Below are positions 1 to 9,639 of a stretch of DNA of 15,237 nucleotides, piece after piece. Within the stretch, counting starts at the first letter, position 1; the number at the start of each line of letters is the position of its first letter. The position numbers and the translations under genes were made by a program. The stretch comes from Hemicentrotus pulcherrimus (taxonomy: Eukaryota; Echinodermata; Echinoidea; Camarodonta; Strongylocentrotidae): contig BEXV01000344.1 of assembly GCA_003118195.1 (NCBI GenBank), forward strand, positions 77,822-93,058, given 5' to 3'. The notes beneath the pieces were generated by a model. That model was not told where the DNA came from and did no database searches. It saw nothing but the letters and a program-made list of their open reading frames with translations.

Positions 1-50
1 CCCCCCCCCCCCCCTTCCCTCCCCATCACCTCCCCATCACCTCGCCAATG
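1..50. repeat. C14 homopolymer and short C-rich direct repeat at window edge
   Basis: The window opens with fourteen C followed by a C-rich stretch in which the 11-mer TCCCCATCACC occurs twice in a row (about 20-41). It is low-complexity DNA. A pure homopolymer exactly at the edge may also mark a sequencing or assembly limit. No coding signal is seen. Confidence 0.7.
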
Positions 51-129
51 AGACATAAAAGTTGGCAAAATTGTCTTGGCACATCGACTAGATGATATGT
101 CATCTTTGCGTGCCCCCAAGCCCAAGCAG

Positions 130-525
130 GTCCTCGAGACTTGTCTCCTGTCTCTTTCTTTCTTTCTGTCTCTCTCTCATTCTCTCTCTCTTGCTCTCCC
201 TCTCCCTCCCACTTTCTCTCTCTCTCTCTCTCTCTCTCTCTAATTTGTCTTGTTCACTCACTTTTTCTCTTCCTTTCCTTCTGTCTCTCTTGGTGTTTCA
301 TAATCTTGTCTTCTCTTTTGTATTTCAAAATGTCTGTTCCTCTTTTTTTCTTCTCTTCTCTTCATTGCTTCTGTGCATGTTCCCACTCTCTATGTCTTTC
401 AGTCTGTCTCTATCATCTCATTCTTCTCCCTCGCTCACCCCCCTCTCTCTCCCTCTCTCCCTCTCTCCCCTCTCTCCCTCTCTCTCTTCTCTCTTGCCAG
501 TGCTCTTTTCTACACCTCTCCCCAA
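130..525. repeat. Polypyrimidine (CT)n-rich tract, block 1
   Basis: Nearly all bases on the + strand are C or T. Perfect (CT)n runs, for example about 215-241, are mixed with CCCT and TTTC variants. The complementary strand is therefore almost pure purine. Open frames here translate to Ser/Leu/Phe/Pro-only peptides, as expected of a CT microsatellite, so they are not called genes. Long homopurine-homopyrimidine tracts of this kind can form triplex (H-DNA) and are prone to length change; that is known of such DNA generally and is not shown here. Confidence 0.92.
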
Positions 526-644
526 ATGTACATATCATCTGCTGAGAGGTAGCAGAGTATTTACTATTAGAACTACAGTGATGTTCTTGTAGCTTTTAAC
601 GTACTTATTTTATTTCTCCATTACTTGCTTTTTATGTATTCACA

Positions 645-647
645 TTC

Positions 648-678
<31 letters not shown>

Positions 679-708
679 TTTTTCTTTCTCTCTCTCTCTT
701 TTTTTCTT

Positions 709-743
<35 letters not shown>

Positions 744-1013
744 AGCTCATTCTGATTCTACCTTTCCTCTCCTTATTTCTTTCTCTCTCTATTTCTCCCT
801 CCCCACTCCTCCTCCCCTCCCCTCCTTCCTCTATCACTGTCTCTCCGCCTCTCTCTCTACCACGCTCACCCTCTCTCTTCCACGCTCACCCTCTGTCTTT
901 CTTTCCCATGCACCCTCACTCTCTTTCCTTTACCCTTTCTTTACCTTTTTTAGTTTCTCACTTTTTTTTCTCTTTTCTCTCCATCGAGCAAGTTTGATTG
1001 ATATTCTGTCTCT
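645..1013. repeat. Polypyrimidine (CT)n-rich tract, block 2
   Basis: This is a second CT-rich block, separated from the first by about 120 bp of mixed sequence (526-644). It has perfect CT runs near 655-678 and 713-743. A short duplication lies near 860-895, where CCACGCTCACCCTCT occurs twice. Its composition matches block 1, so the two probably began as one expanded tract. No gene is supported. Confidence 0.92.
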
Positions 1014-1020
1014 GTCGTAG

Positions 1021-3390
1021 AAGTGTCGGCCTCAATGTACAGACATGATCGGAAATACAAATGCCTTTATTAATGTAGCAAGCACTGTAGCATCCTACTG
1101 AAGTTATTAAGCTGGCATTCTCACAGTGCTTCTTCATATCCTCTGTACCTATTCTGTATTACTTTAATAATATATTACATATGTGGAAACTCTGACTGAC
1201 TAAAAAGATGCTTAATTTGCAGAGGATGTCAGTAGTTGATTCAGGGGGTCATGTCGGTACTTGCGCTCCCCCCCCCCTCCTCCTTTCCCTCAGGCCAAAC
1301 AAAGGTTCTACATTTAATACACGTCAAATAAGTCTATGATTATACCAATTTATACACAATGTACTCCTCCCCCATGAGTCAAATTTTATAAGATACATTT
1401 CATTTTTGCTTCTTAGAGATTTTAGGGACCTAGTCATCATGACTCTGCAATATATGAGAATGTCACTTTTCTCAGTAATAAAATTGTATCTTCTTTAGAT
1501 GTTAAAGTCACAACTTTATAAAGAAATAGAAAGCCTCTTTCAGAAATAAAATGGTAAAATGCAAAAAAAAAAAAGAGAAATTTCTGTATCAAAATAAAGT
1601 CATTTCAAATTTAAACAAAGCAAGTGGAATTGAAAATGAGTAACTACATGTATGAGTTTCAATTGTGTCTGTGCGCACGCACTGATCTCTGTGTTTATAT
1701 GAAGTACATTATGCTTATATGATTTTATTTTCGCCAGATATTTTTCTTTAAAGATGGTTTACCATGCCTTGTGTAAACTGGCATAAACTGACTCCTCAAT
1801 GCATTATGCTTACACAGTACCAGCACTCCACTACCCATTGATTTACTTCGTACATTAGAGCCCTATTCAGACCCCACCAAACTACTTAAATATAATCACA
1901 AAATGCTATTGACCTCGGCAACCTTTTAATCTATCCCCTAATTGGTCTGTGATCGATCGTTGCCCCTGGAAATTGACTATGTGTCACCAGCGATGGAAAT
2001 CCCATTTAAAAATTACAGCATGACAAGGTATGTTTAAAGGTAGTTTAACCAATTGCTTGTGACAGCAGGGTGGACCCTGTATTAAGCCTAAAGAAGTGAG
2101 AGAGTGTAGTTGTCAGTGAGTTAATGTTCATGCACCCTTTATCATGCTGTGGGTTATCTTTATTTCTTTAAATGGCTTGTTCATATGTCATAGAATGTAA
2201 AAAGAAGCATCCCTTTAAGATTCAAAAGAAAATCTCAACGTTTAGGTAAGGAACTGAGAATCATGTTAATTTTTTTTTTGTATGTGTGGGTTTTAGAATT
2301 GTTAGAATTCTCTTCATATGATCCACGGCACAAAGACCCCCAAATCATCCATAGAAAGATACCATCATAATTAGAGGAATTTTTCACCTCCAATTTAGAC
2401 TAAGGTAGCTTAACATATTTAGTGCCACTAAAATACTTGTCAGGAACACAAAATGCATAAATGTTGGAAATCATAATGTTATCACATGAAGCTAGAAGCA
2501 AATAATTAGGATATGGAGAAGGTAACTATATAAATGCACTGTTGCGATGAGGCTTATTGTTTACCTAAACTTTTATTCAGATATATCACAAAGGATATTT
2601 AATTCATAAAGTAACATGACGAAATATTTCACCTTTAGCGTACTGGACGCCTCTTTTTGTGCCTACATTTTCTAAAGGTACCTAATGTTGCATCCGTCAT
2701 GTTGTGGACAATATACCTCTCCTTCCAAAAGTTAGATAGTAACTATGATACCCTCAACACATTCAGCAGATCATTATTTCCATTTGTTAATGTAGTTCAC
2801 TATATAAAACATACAGGATGTGTATTATACATTTTTAGATATAAAAAGCATATTTTGCATATTTTGAAAAACAAAAGAGAACATTGACTAAGATTTTACA
2901 ATAGTACTCTTAATCTAGCCATGTCATGTTGGTAAAGTTTAATATGTGACTTGGTAGCTCAAAATAACCAGTAACTTGAAAAAGTCACAAATCTGACAAT
3001 GGAACAAAATTTGATAAGGTTCAATAAATGAAGACTTCTCTGAGGTGGGTTTATTGATTGATCTTTAATAGTATGATGTGATATTTAATTGGTGAGGGTT
3101 ATAGTAAGGAATGATAGACATGCATATCATAGGTAAGCTAGAAATGTCTTGTTTCATAATGTACACAACACAAGAATACACTCCTTGGTGACTTACTTTT
3201 CATTTTTATTCGACCGATCACAAATAGCTTGAATGATTCGCCAAAAGGTCATGCGAAGGATCCTATTAAAATGATTTAATACTAAGCTTTCTAAACACCT
3301 TGTAATACTTGAAGAGAAGATAGAGATCTGGTGAAGATGATGAATCGTTTGTGAGCTTTCCTGTTCTATGTATGCCAGTTCAGAAGAATA
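1021..3390. other. AT-rich non-coding stretch, no gene recognised
   Basis: Stop codons are frequent in all frames and no exon-like block with good splice borders was found. Minor features are a C10 run at 1268-1277 followed by CT-rich sequence, an A12 run near 1563-1574 and a T9 run near 2271-2279. The sequence TTTAAAGGTAG at about 2034 resembles the TTAA-AGGTA ends of the MITEs further right, but no matching inverted partner was found. It is best read as intronic or intergenic DNA. Confidence 0.6.
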
Positions 3391-3399
3391 TCATCCTAG

Positions 3400-3696
3400 A
3401 AATGCTCCCTGATAAGGATTGCTCTTTAATGACCCACATTCAAAAATATGGCAAGAAATTGCTAAACAGTTTGGACCAAGCTTTTATGCCACATGTGTGT
3501 GTAGTCCCATATATCCATCGTTGTGTGCAATGGATATGATTTTCATCAAGAGTGAGTCAATTCTTGTTATTTTGATGATTCCAAAAACATCATAACATAC
3601 ACTCGTTCGTATGTAAAACATAAACTTTACAATTCATAACTACTGACATTTTCTTTCCGATATAATCACTTGATGAGGCCTCAACTTTGTCTTTAA
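3400..3696 (+). mobile_element. Decayed TTAA-bounded MITE, family 1, copy 1
   Basis: The segment aligns by eye with two others at 11143-11548 and, inverted, at 12953-about 13300. Shared landmarks are GGACC followed by ATGCCACAT, then the 11-mer TAGTCCCATAT (3502-3512), then TTTTGATGATTCC (also in copy 2), and a right end reading as TTAA-AGACAAAGTTGAGG on the - strand. The right border is the TTAA at 3693-3696. The left end is too diverged to place, so 3400 is approximate. It carries no transposase frame and is a non-autonomous element. Confidence 0.6.
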
Positions 3697-4572
3697 CATC
3701 ATGTAATTCTGTGTTGAAGCCGGCTATGTAGATAGCGACCTTGAATAACATGCTCAGCTAGCTGTATCATGTTGAGGCAATTAATAGTGGCGTCGTGGTG
3801 CACTATGTTGTTCCTGCTGTATCTCGTGCAGGCGTCCGTAGGCCTAGCTTTCAGCCATTACTTGAAATAAATCCACCTCTAATGTTTTTCATTCAGTGTA
3901 CATGTAGCCATTAGACAAGTTCAAAAATTGTCTGATATTTCTTTGCTTTATTCTCTTAAAAAATCACCCTCTCCAACTCTGTCGAAACAAACCAGTATTT
4001 ATATTTCCTAGTGTTATTCAATATTTGATTAGTTATCAAATTTCATAAATCCATTGTTTATATAGAATTATTGATCTATTTTTAAAGTATCTCTCAATAT
4101 GATATTTTTTTTTAGATGGGCATGAAGTGCCACTATATTTGGGATTGTCTGGAAATTACAGGAACTTTTATCAAACTCTGTCATTTTTCTATTTGTATTT
4201 TCTTCAGAACAGAGAAATGTTTTTAAAAGAGACTTTGAGGAATTAAGGTATCTCCTTTTTGATATCAAATTGTAAAATTGTATGGCTTTATGGCTATTGA
4301 ATACCCAAAATATTTTATTCATCATTACTGAACCATGTGTCGTGTATTTTTTTAAAAATCTTCCTCTTGAATTGTGAAAAAAAAGGTGTATTCAAAATGT
4401 GTAACTTATGAATGTTACAACTTAACAAATAATTTGGATACAAACAACATATCAACAATTGCCAAGCTATTCTTGCAATAACAAACCCTTCTAACAGACT
4501 TTAATACTGATATTTATGAAAGAGGTTTTGAGGAAAATGGTCCTATGAATTTGTTGCAAGTAATCATACTCT
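3697..4572. other. Unannotated AT-rich stretch with one compound palindrome
   Basis: No gene is seen. At 3747-3773 the sequence AACATG-CT-CAGCTAGCTG-TAT-CATGTT forms a self-complementary palindrome flanked by matching arms. The DNA just after it (about 3785-3850) is noticeably richer in GC and CpG than its surroundings. From 3900 to 4570 it is AT-rich with many stops. One frame of about 62 codons runs from about 4480 to the stop at 4675 without a supporting start or splice border. Confidence 0.5.
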
Positions 4573-4739
4573 TGATTGATTCTGCATTGAAAGGAGAGGT
4601 TGAATATCATGAAATATTAGATAATGTTCACGGCCAGCTAGAAATACTACAGAATAAGCTTCATCCCTGCTATTAACATCCAAATGCCTAATTTATAAGC
4701 TTTGTTTGAAGCCCAGTATCGTCATTCAAGAGATGTTTA
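4573..4739 (+). repeat. Diverged direct repeat, copy A
   Basis: It begins with TGATTGATTCTGCATTGAAA and aligns by eye with copy B 410 bp downstream. Shared later landmarks are AGAAAT, AATAAGCTTCATCC and TTTGTTTGAAGCCC. The + frame through the first 100 bases is open and would read, in part, LIDSALKGEVEYHEILDNV, ending at TAA 4673-4675. That could be a decayed coding piece or chance. No known domain was recognised. Confidence 0.45.
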
Positions 4740-4982
4740 TGCTCATACACAGTCGCATTGATGACACTATAGCATTGACAAACGTCCTTACCAAAACAAT
4801 TCAAAGACCGTCTTCATACTATTTCTTTCAAACCCAGAATAACGATCAGAAGGATGTGTAAGCTATGAGATTTGTAGCCAGAGCTAAGATAAATCACAGA
4901 AAATAGCGCATTTTGAAACACATTTTTGCTCAAAGCAAGCTTCCTGAAAGCTCATTTATTAATGCAAAATGAGACTTTAACA

Positions 4983-5147
4983 TGATTGATTTTGTATTAA
5001 AAATAGAGGATGAAAGTACTTTAGAAAGAAATAGAAATGTCAATAATGGGCTAGTAATAAGCTCCATCCTTGCCACTACCATTGAAAGGCTTTATTCATT
5101 GTTTTTTTCTTTGAAAGCCGATAATTATGATTTGAGAGATAAATAGC
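4983..5147 (+). repeat. Diverged direct repeat, copy B
   Basis: It begins with TGATTGATTTTGTATTAAAA and matches copy A at several ordered landmarks (AATAAGCTCCATCC, TTTCTTTGAAAGCC, GAGAGAT). A 59-codon frame starts at the ATG at 4982 and ends at TAG about 5143-5145. It is not co-linear in frame with copy A over the whole length, which argues against a functional exon pair. The sequence between the copies shows no clear similarity, so a simple LTR or tandem explanation is not established. Confidence 0.45.
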
Positions 5148-5252
5148 TAAGTAAGACTTGCACAAAAAACTGTCAGGATTGCAAAATTGATGACAGTTAG
5201 TAATGTTGTAGAATGAAAGGTTCTTATTTGACATATCTGAATGAAAATTTAG

Positions 5253-5763
5253 TTAAAGGTAATACAAAGTTTTGGTATGGGGTCATGAATTTGGTTCAAA
5301 TTAACATATTGGAAGCATATGCTTTCCTACAATATTCATTGATCGTTGCTCCGGTTGAAATCAAGTCTAAATTTATGAAATTATAAATGATAAACTCTTT
5401 ATGTTGTATAGCTCCCTTTCAAGGTCAAGATATCAATTTAGCTATGAAACAATGTTTTTTGACTAAAATCAACTGATTAGCTATTCCCGTTTGGAAATTA
5501 TATATCACAACTACATATTCTGAGATTTTCATGGTCGCAGCTACCATTGCACGGCCGTAGGGGCTATTTGAAATTTGTCAAAATTTATCGGGAGCACCGA
5601 TAATTTTTTATATTCAATTTTTCTCGAAAACAGAATTGTTTTAGGGGTTGATTTTTTTTAGTGCTCATAATACATCCAAAGGGGCATCCAAATATATCAA
5701 AATTGTAAAGATTCACTATCGACCCACTTTTCAAAATTTCCCAAAACTTTGTATTACCTTTAA
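5253..5763. mobile_element. Non-autonomous DNA transposon (MITE, family 2) with 23-bp perfect TIRs
   Basis: The 23 bases at 5253-5275 (TTAAAGGTAATACAAAG then TTTTGG) recur as an exact reverse complement at 5741-5763. If the outer TTAA is the duplicated target site (5253-5256 and 5760-5763), the element is about 503 bp with TIRs starting AGGTAATACAAAG. TTAA target duplications are typical of the piggyBac and Kolobok superfamilies; an AGG start is closer to what I recall for Kolobok, but that is an inference. There is no transposase frame. The interior is AT-rich with a 12-bp-arm hairpin at 5580-5608 (AAAATTTATCGG / CCGATAATTTTT, one mismatch). Confidence 0.88.
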
Positions 5764-6475
5764 TATTACTGATGTAAGCGTAATCAAGGGAGTATTTTCA
5801 GGTATTTACCAGCTCTGTATCAAAATGATATACTAACCTTCTCATGAAAAAAAATGGGGAAAAAAATGAAAAAATGGTTTGTTCTGGACACATATTTTCA
5901 TGCAACTTCATTTATCCAGTCCTAAAGACTCCTTATTGTAGCATGTATCAGATCTCTGATTTCAAACACAACAAGTGCATTTCAAACACAATCTTGCTGA
6001 AAATCAGGCTTTTAAAAAACCAAATGAACACAAGTCTGATTTCAAACACATTGAAATGATATCACAGTGCAATGTTTAGTCTGCAATATGCAGATCCACA
6101 CATTCCTTCCTCAAAACATATTGTGCAGGGTCTGAATTAGTTTGCCTAAAGACTAACACCTACATAGGCTCTGAGCCAAAACTTTCTTTTTGTGTCTAAT
6201 TCAACAATGAAACAAAACTATAATTTGACCCTTAAAAGTTCTATTACAATATGATGATAGTAGTTCGTGGCATTTTGATGAAATTTTCTCAACATATGAA
6301 CTCTAAAATGAAACAAAGTTCTTCAAAACGGTAAGATATCATGGCTTACAAAAACCCTGGAATTAGACTACATTTAATTATTGCCATGGGTAGCCTTGCT
6401 CACAGGCATATATGTAGCATTTAATCAAGTTTGGCTTGTTTGTTCAAGTTCTTAGTACGAAGTCGTTAACCCTCA
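5764..6475. other. AT-rich stretch with triple TTTCAAACACA motif, no gene
   Basis: No coding signal is seen. An A-rich patch lies at 5844-5876. The 11-mer TTTCAAACACA occurs three times within 91 bp (5960-5970, 5980-5990, 6040-6050), twice preceded by CTGA. This looks like a small, broken local duplication. The rest is unremarkable. Confidence 0.55.
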
Positions 6476-6482
6476 TATCAAC

Positions 6483-6490
6483 TGACGTCA
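6483..6490. promoter_or_regulatory. Perfect CRE-like octamer TGACGTCA
   Basis: TGACGTCA is the palindromic consensus for CREB/ATF-family binding. A related AGACGTCA lies about 105 bp downstream at 6588-6595. The surrounding 200 bp is somewhat richer in GC than its flanks. Function cannot be inferred from the motif alone. Confidence 0.3.
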
Positions 6491-6731
6491 TTTACGTCTG
6501 AGTATCAGGTTGTAGCAGAACGGGGGCAAATCTCGTTGGTGCATTCATAAGCTACATGTATGTCCACGCATTGCCCTTAGGAAAGGCAGACGTCATTCAC
6601 AAGTGTTATCGTGTGTTGTGCTGGAAAGGAGAAGTATGGAATTGAGGAAGCCTCCTTGTTGTTTCGATCGTAATCCTGCCATTTGCCTCAGCTTGCTTCA
6701 GCAAGTTGCAAATCTGTTCAATGAAATCCTG

Positions 6732-6749
6732 AACAATCAGCTGATTGTT
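6732..6749. repeat. 18-bp perfect palindrome with central CAGCTG
   Basis: AACAATCAGCTGATTGTT is its own reverse complement, with an E-box-type CAGCTG at the centre. AATCAGCT recurs about 35 bp downstream, at 6778. It could be a dimeric factor site or chance. A smaller inverted repeat (CTTGCT-TC-AGCAAG) lies just upstream. Confidence 0.6.
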
Positions 6750-7016
6750 AATCTTATATGGAAATCATGGCATTGAATAATCAGCTTTTCTGTAATTCCA
6801 TCTACTTTTTTGATAATTCCTGTCTTTAACCCTCTGAAATGCTGTAGGTTATTGAACTGCCAAAATTTTGATGTTGTATTTAATTTTTTTTTGACGAAAG
6901 AGCTGTCTTTCTTCTTGAAATCCAAAATAACAAATATGAAACAATCATTGTCTGTGTCAAATTGTATAATGAAATTGAATAGAATGATTAAAACCTTCTT
7001 TTCTAAAGTTTACTTG

Positions 7017-7275
7017 AGGTGTCGTAGTCCAGTGGTTCAAACACTTGACTTGAAATTCTAAGGCGTGGGTTCGATCCCTGACATAGCGCTAATGTCCATT
7101 GACAAAGCATTAATCACATTTGCTTCTCCATACCCAGGAGAAAAATGGGTACCTGGTAGGATGACGAAAGAAGGACGCACATTGTGCGTGAATGAATCCG
7201 ATGACGGGGTGATCTGTAAAGCGCTTAGAGACGGTGCTTTGTATTAAGTGCGACATAAATCCAGATTATTATTAG
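7017..7275 (+). mobile_element. tRNA-derived SINE
   Basis: The 5' part is tRNA-like. A pol III A-box-like TAGTCCAGTGG sits at 7025-7035 and a B-box-like GGTTCGATCC at 7068-7077, with the spacing of a tRNA head. The anticodon-arm region is degenerate, so it is not a working tRNA. A GC-richer, SINE-like body follows, ending in AAAGCGCTTAGAGACGG, GACATAAATCCAG and an ATTATTATTAG tail, which resembles tails of tRNA SINEs in echinoderms and molluscs. No clear target-site duplication was found, so the ends are approximate. A 60-codon frame inside it is incidental. Confidence 0.82.
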
Positions 7276-7457
7276 TACTACATTATGTGAATTTAGTAGC
7301 ACCATGATGGTTGAAAATGACTACTATACCTATATTGCCTGATGAGAGCACACCCCCTTTCCGTTATACTGGGAGGAGAGACCAAAGAGTTAAAGTGATT
7401 TGGTTCGGTTGGTGCCTCCCAGGCACAGGTGACACCAAACAATTAATGGGAAAATGA
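7276..7457. other. Short unannotated stretch with a small hairpin
   Basis: There is no gene. The segment at about 7409-7437 holds nested inverted pieces (TTGGTG...CACCAA and GTGCCT-CCC-AGGCAC). No repeat family was recognised. Confidence 0.4.
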
Positions 7458-7518
7458 AAAGTCAGAAGGGTGTTGACTTTGTGTTGAAGCATATGAATGA
7501 ATGACCTTCTTGCTCTCT
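7458..7518. repeat. Fold-back hairpin family, copy 1 (decayed)
   Basis: The sequence GTCAGAAGGGTGTTGACTTT with loop ATATGAATGAATG and right arm CCTTCTTGCTCTC parallels the hairpin at 9229-9295, including the loop. The arms pair only about 8 of 11 bases in the core. Confidence 0.5.
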
Positions 7519-7527
7519 ATATCAACT

Positions 7528-7589
7528 GCTGAGAGCCAGAGAGGCATTAACTTGTATCATTCAACAAAAAGTTAACACCTTTGTGGTTC
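7528..7589. repeat. Fold-back hairpin family, copy 2
   Basis: The left arm GAGCCAGAGAGGCATTAACT (7533-7552) pairs with AGTTAACACCTTTGTGGTTC (7570-7589) at 15 of 20 positions. The preceding GCTGAGAGCCAGA is the same as the stem start of the copy at 9229. It is adjacent to copy 1. Confidence 0.6.
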
Positions 7590-8538
7590 CGAACAGATTT
7601 TTTGGGGTATTTTTTGTGTGTATTTATTAACATTTATTTCCTTCTCAACAGAACAATATGAAACACAATGTATATATACATGATATATGTAACAATTATT
7701 TCAACATAGAGTATACAGTAAATAATTCAGATACGGAAGGAGGCGAAAACCCGGAAAGCATAGCTTGAGTTGGGAACGCCTTGTCTTGTATGTCTTTATG
7801 TTTCTATCATAACTGGACTTTTGCCATTGGTGAGCAGCCAAGATGCGGGAATTCCCCCTTTCTGAAGGAGAATTTAATTGCTTTGATTCAAAACACTTCA
7901 TCATAATAGATGCCAACAATATAAGGCCTTGCTCTGAGGCTGGATAGATATCTCTCACAATGATTCTTATTCCTTGTTGGTCGAGTAATGTAGGTCTGTG
8001 TCAATTCTCTTGAAGCCTTTCCAGTGCTAATCTTTTTTCCCCTGAAGATTTGTTTCTTCTTGAAGGGCAGTTTTTATTAGCATCAATACATGTATGATGA
8101 TATGCACTCACATTTAAGTTATAAAGCAACAGCTTCAAGATCGTTAATAATGTTTGTTGTAATATGTGCTATGTTAAATGTTTAGGTGCCATGGGCGCTT
8201 TGATCAGCCCAATCTGGACATCTTACTTAATATTATTTCAGTACGAAGAAAAGTTTTTCTCTGTTCTTAAAACTTAAAAATGGTTATTGAATTATGAATC
8301 AAGATTCAAAGGACAATTTTCTCAGGAATGTTATTTCTTGTATATGTATGTTTGTAAGTTTGACATCATTTAGTAGGCATTTACTGTTCAAAATGTTCAT
8401 AAAATGACCAAAATGTCTCTAAATTGAGCAGTGTATGATCAAATTGATTATAATAATGGATACAAAAAAGAAAAAAGAGGTCACAAACATTACATAGATT
8501 CAGAATCAAGTTGTGAGTGATTGATCTGTTTATCGTCC
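7590..8538. other. AT-rich stretch, no gene recognised
   Basis: Open frames are short and lack any recognisable domain. A minus-strand frame at 7701-7958 (85 codons) has no known motif and no splice or promoter support. Nothing else stands out beyond one TACATGTA palindrome at 8087. Confidence 0.5.
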
Positions 8539-8605
8539 ATTGAGAGACATAAGAGCATCAACTTATATTCATTACTTAGACCCAACACCCTCCCACCTCT
8601 CAACA
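8539..8605. repeat. Fold-back hairpin family, possible copy 3 (weak)
   Basis: The left side TTGAGAGACATAAGAGCATCA and the right side CCAACACCCTCCCACCTCTCAA pair at roughly half the positions. Most mismatches are transitions that would still allow G-U pairing. It is the most diverged member and could be coincidental. Confidence 0.3.
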
Positions 8606-8860
8606 GAGAGAGATGATCTGACCTTTACTCTGGGTTTTATTTGTTTGAGTACAAAGGCTTAGGGCTTTGGTTGCAATTTGATTTTTAGTTTAGGTTTTAA
8701 TTGTTAGGTTTAGATATATAGCAGCTGGTCCAGGGTTGGAGATTAGGATTTGCAATTTTACTGGAAGATATACATGTTCGGTGTAATTCTAAAAGGTTGC
8801 TCAATCAAGATCTTTCTTTGTCTGAATTATATCTCTGTCGCACTGACGTGAAAAACACTG

Positions 8861-9140
8861 GTTGGTTGTAGTTGGTCTAGAGTCGGTTTAGAGTTGGTTT
8901 GTGGTCAGTTTGGAGTCAGTTTGAGGTCGGTTGGGAGTTGGTTTGTGGTCAGTTTGGAGTCAATTTGGAGTTAGTTTGGAGTTGGTTGTAGTCTGTTTGG
9001 AGTCGGTTTGGAGTCGGTTTGGAGTCATCTTGGAGTCAGTTTGGAGTCAGTTTGGGGTCAGTTTAGAATCAGTTTGGAGATGGTTTAGAGTCGGTTTGGA
9101 GTTGGTTTGGAGTAATTTAGAGTCGTTTTAGAGTCGATTG
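8861..9140 (+). repeat. 11-bp G/T-rich minisatellite, about 25 units
   Basis: The region is an imperfect tandem array of an 11-bp unit, consensus GGTTTGGAGTC with AGTTTGGAGTC variants. It is cleanest at 8995-9125. The unit is not a multiple of three, so the open frame across it gives an 11-residue periodic peptide (ESVWSQFGVSL-like) that is an artefact of the repeat. The + strand is very C-poor. The regular GG doublets could allow two-tetrad G-quadruplexes, which is an inference. Confidence 0.93.
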
Positions 9141-9228
9141 TATATCACATGTGAACAGGCTAGGTGACATGAAGTTCATAGAGAGGGCAGTTGACTTAGT
9201 TTACTTAGTTACATGACTCTAATAGTCA

Positions 9229-9295
9229 GCTGAGAGCCAGAAGGATGTTAGCTCTATGTCAAACGATATGAATGAACACCCTTCTAACTCTCAGC
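9229..9295. repeat. Fold-back hairpin family, best copy
   Basis: The left arm at 9229-9249 (GCTGAGAGCCAGAAGG then ATGTT) pairs with the right arm at 9275-9295 (AACACCCTTCTAACTCTCAG then C) at 18 of 21 positions; all three mismatches are transitions. The loop is 25 nt, including CGATATGAATG. Similar stems occur at 7458, 7528, 13722 and perhaps 8539, so this is a small dispersed inverted-repeat family and not a lone hairpin. No TIR-flanking target duplication was seen. Confidence 0.7.
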
Positions 9296-9639
9296 AAATG
9301 GTGCCATCATACGTCTCAATTGATCCTTTTGTATCTCTGGCTGTGTTCCGACCAGTGAGTTTAGATATCTTCCTCAAGCCATTCATAAAGTTGTACATGT
9401 AGAGGTGTTGTAGTTATGTGGTTTAATCCTTGAATGGTGATGCAAAAGTCTCTGTTTCAAGCACCAGCAATGCTGTAATGCTCTTTGGCAATAGGTTGAT
9501 CTTAATTTTCCACTCTCCACCTAGGTGTAGAATCTATGATCCTGGTGGGGAGAATTCCTTTAGTGATGTGAGCACAGGGTTTGTGAGCTTGCCTAGATGT
9601 GGGTAAATAATGGATTGCCTTGAGCAACGTTAGTATCAT
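9296..9639. other. Unannotated stretch, no gene
   Basis: No coding signal or repeat family was recognised. It contains one TACATGTA palindrome at 9394. Confidence 0.4.

Noticed and set aside
92..1020. Three long Ser/Leu-rich frames
   Set aside because: They follow the CT microsatellite. The peptide is only what CT repeats encode, and overlapping frames are equally open.
7017..7090. A functional tRNA gene
   Set aside because: A and B boxes are present but the anticodon arm and acceptor pairing are degenerate, and a SINE body follows.
7065..7247. 60-codon frame
   Set aside because: It lies wholly inside the SINE and has no known domain.
8640..8760. Telomere-like TTAGG(G) fragments
   Set aside because: TTAGGG, TTAGG and GTTTAGG are scattered without a regular period, so an interstitial telomere array is not supported.
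8931..9131. 66-codon Trp/Val/Ser-rich frame
   Set aside because: It is a translation of the 11-bp minisatellite, periodic every 11 residues.
7458..9295. CRISPR-like array
   Set aside because: The repeated units are few, unevenly spaced, inverted-repeat hairpins in a eukaryotic setting with no cas genes.
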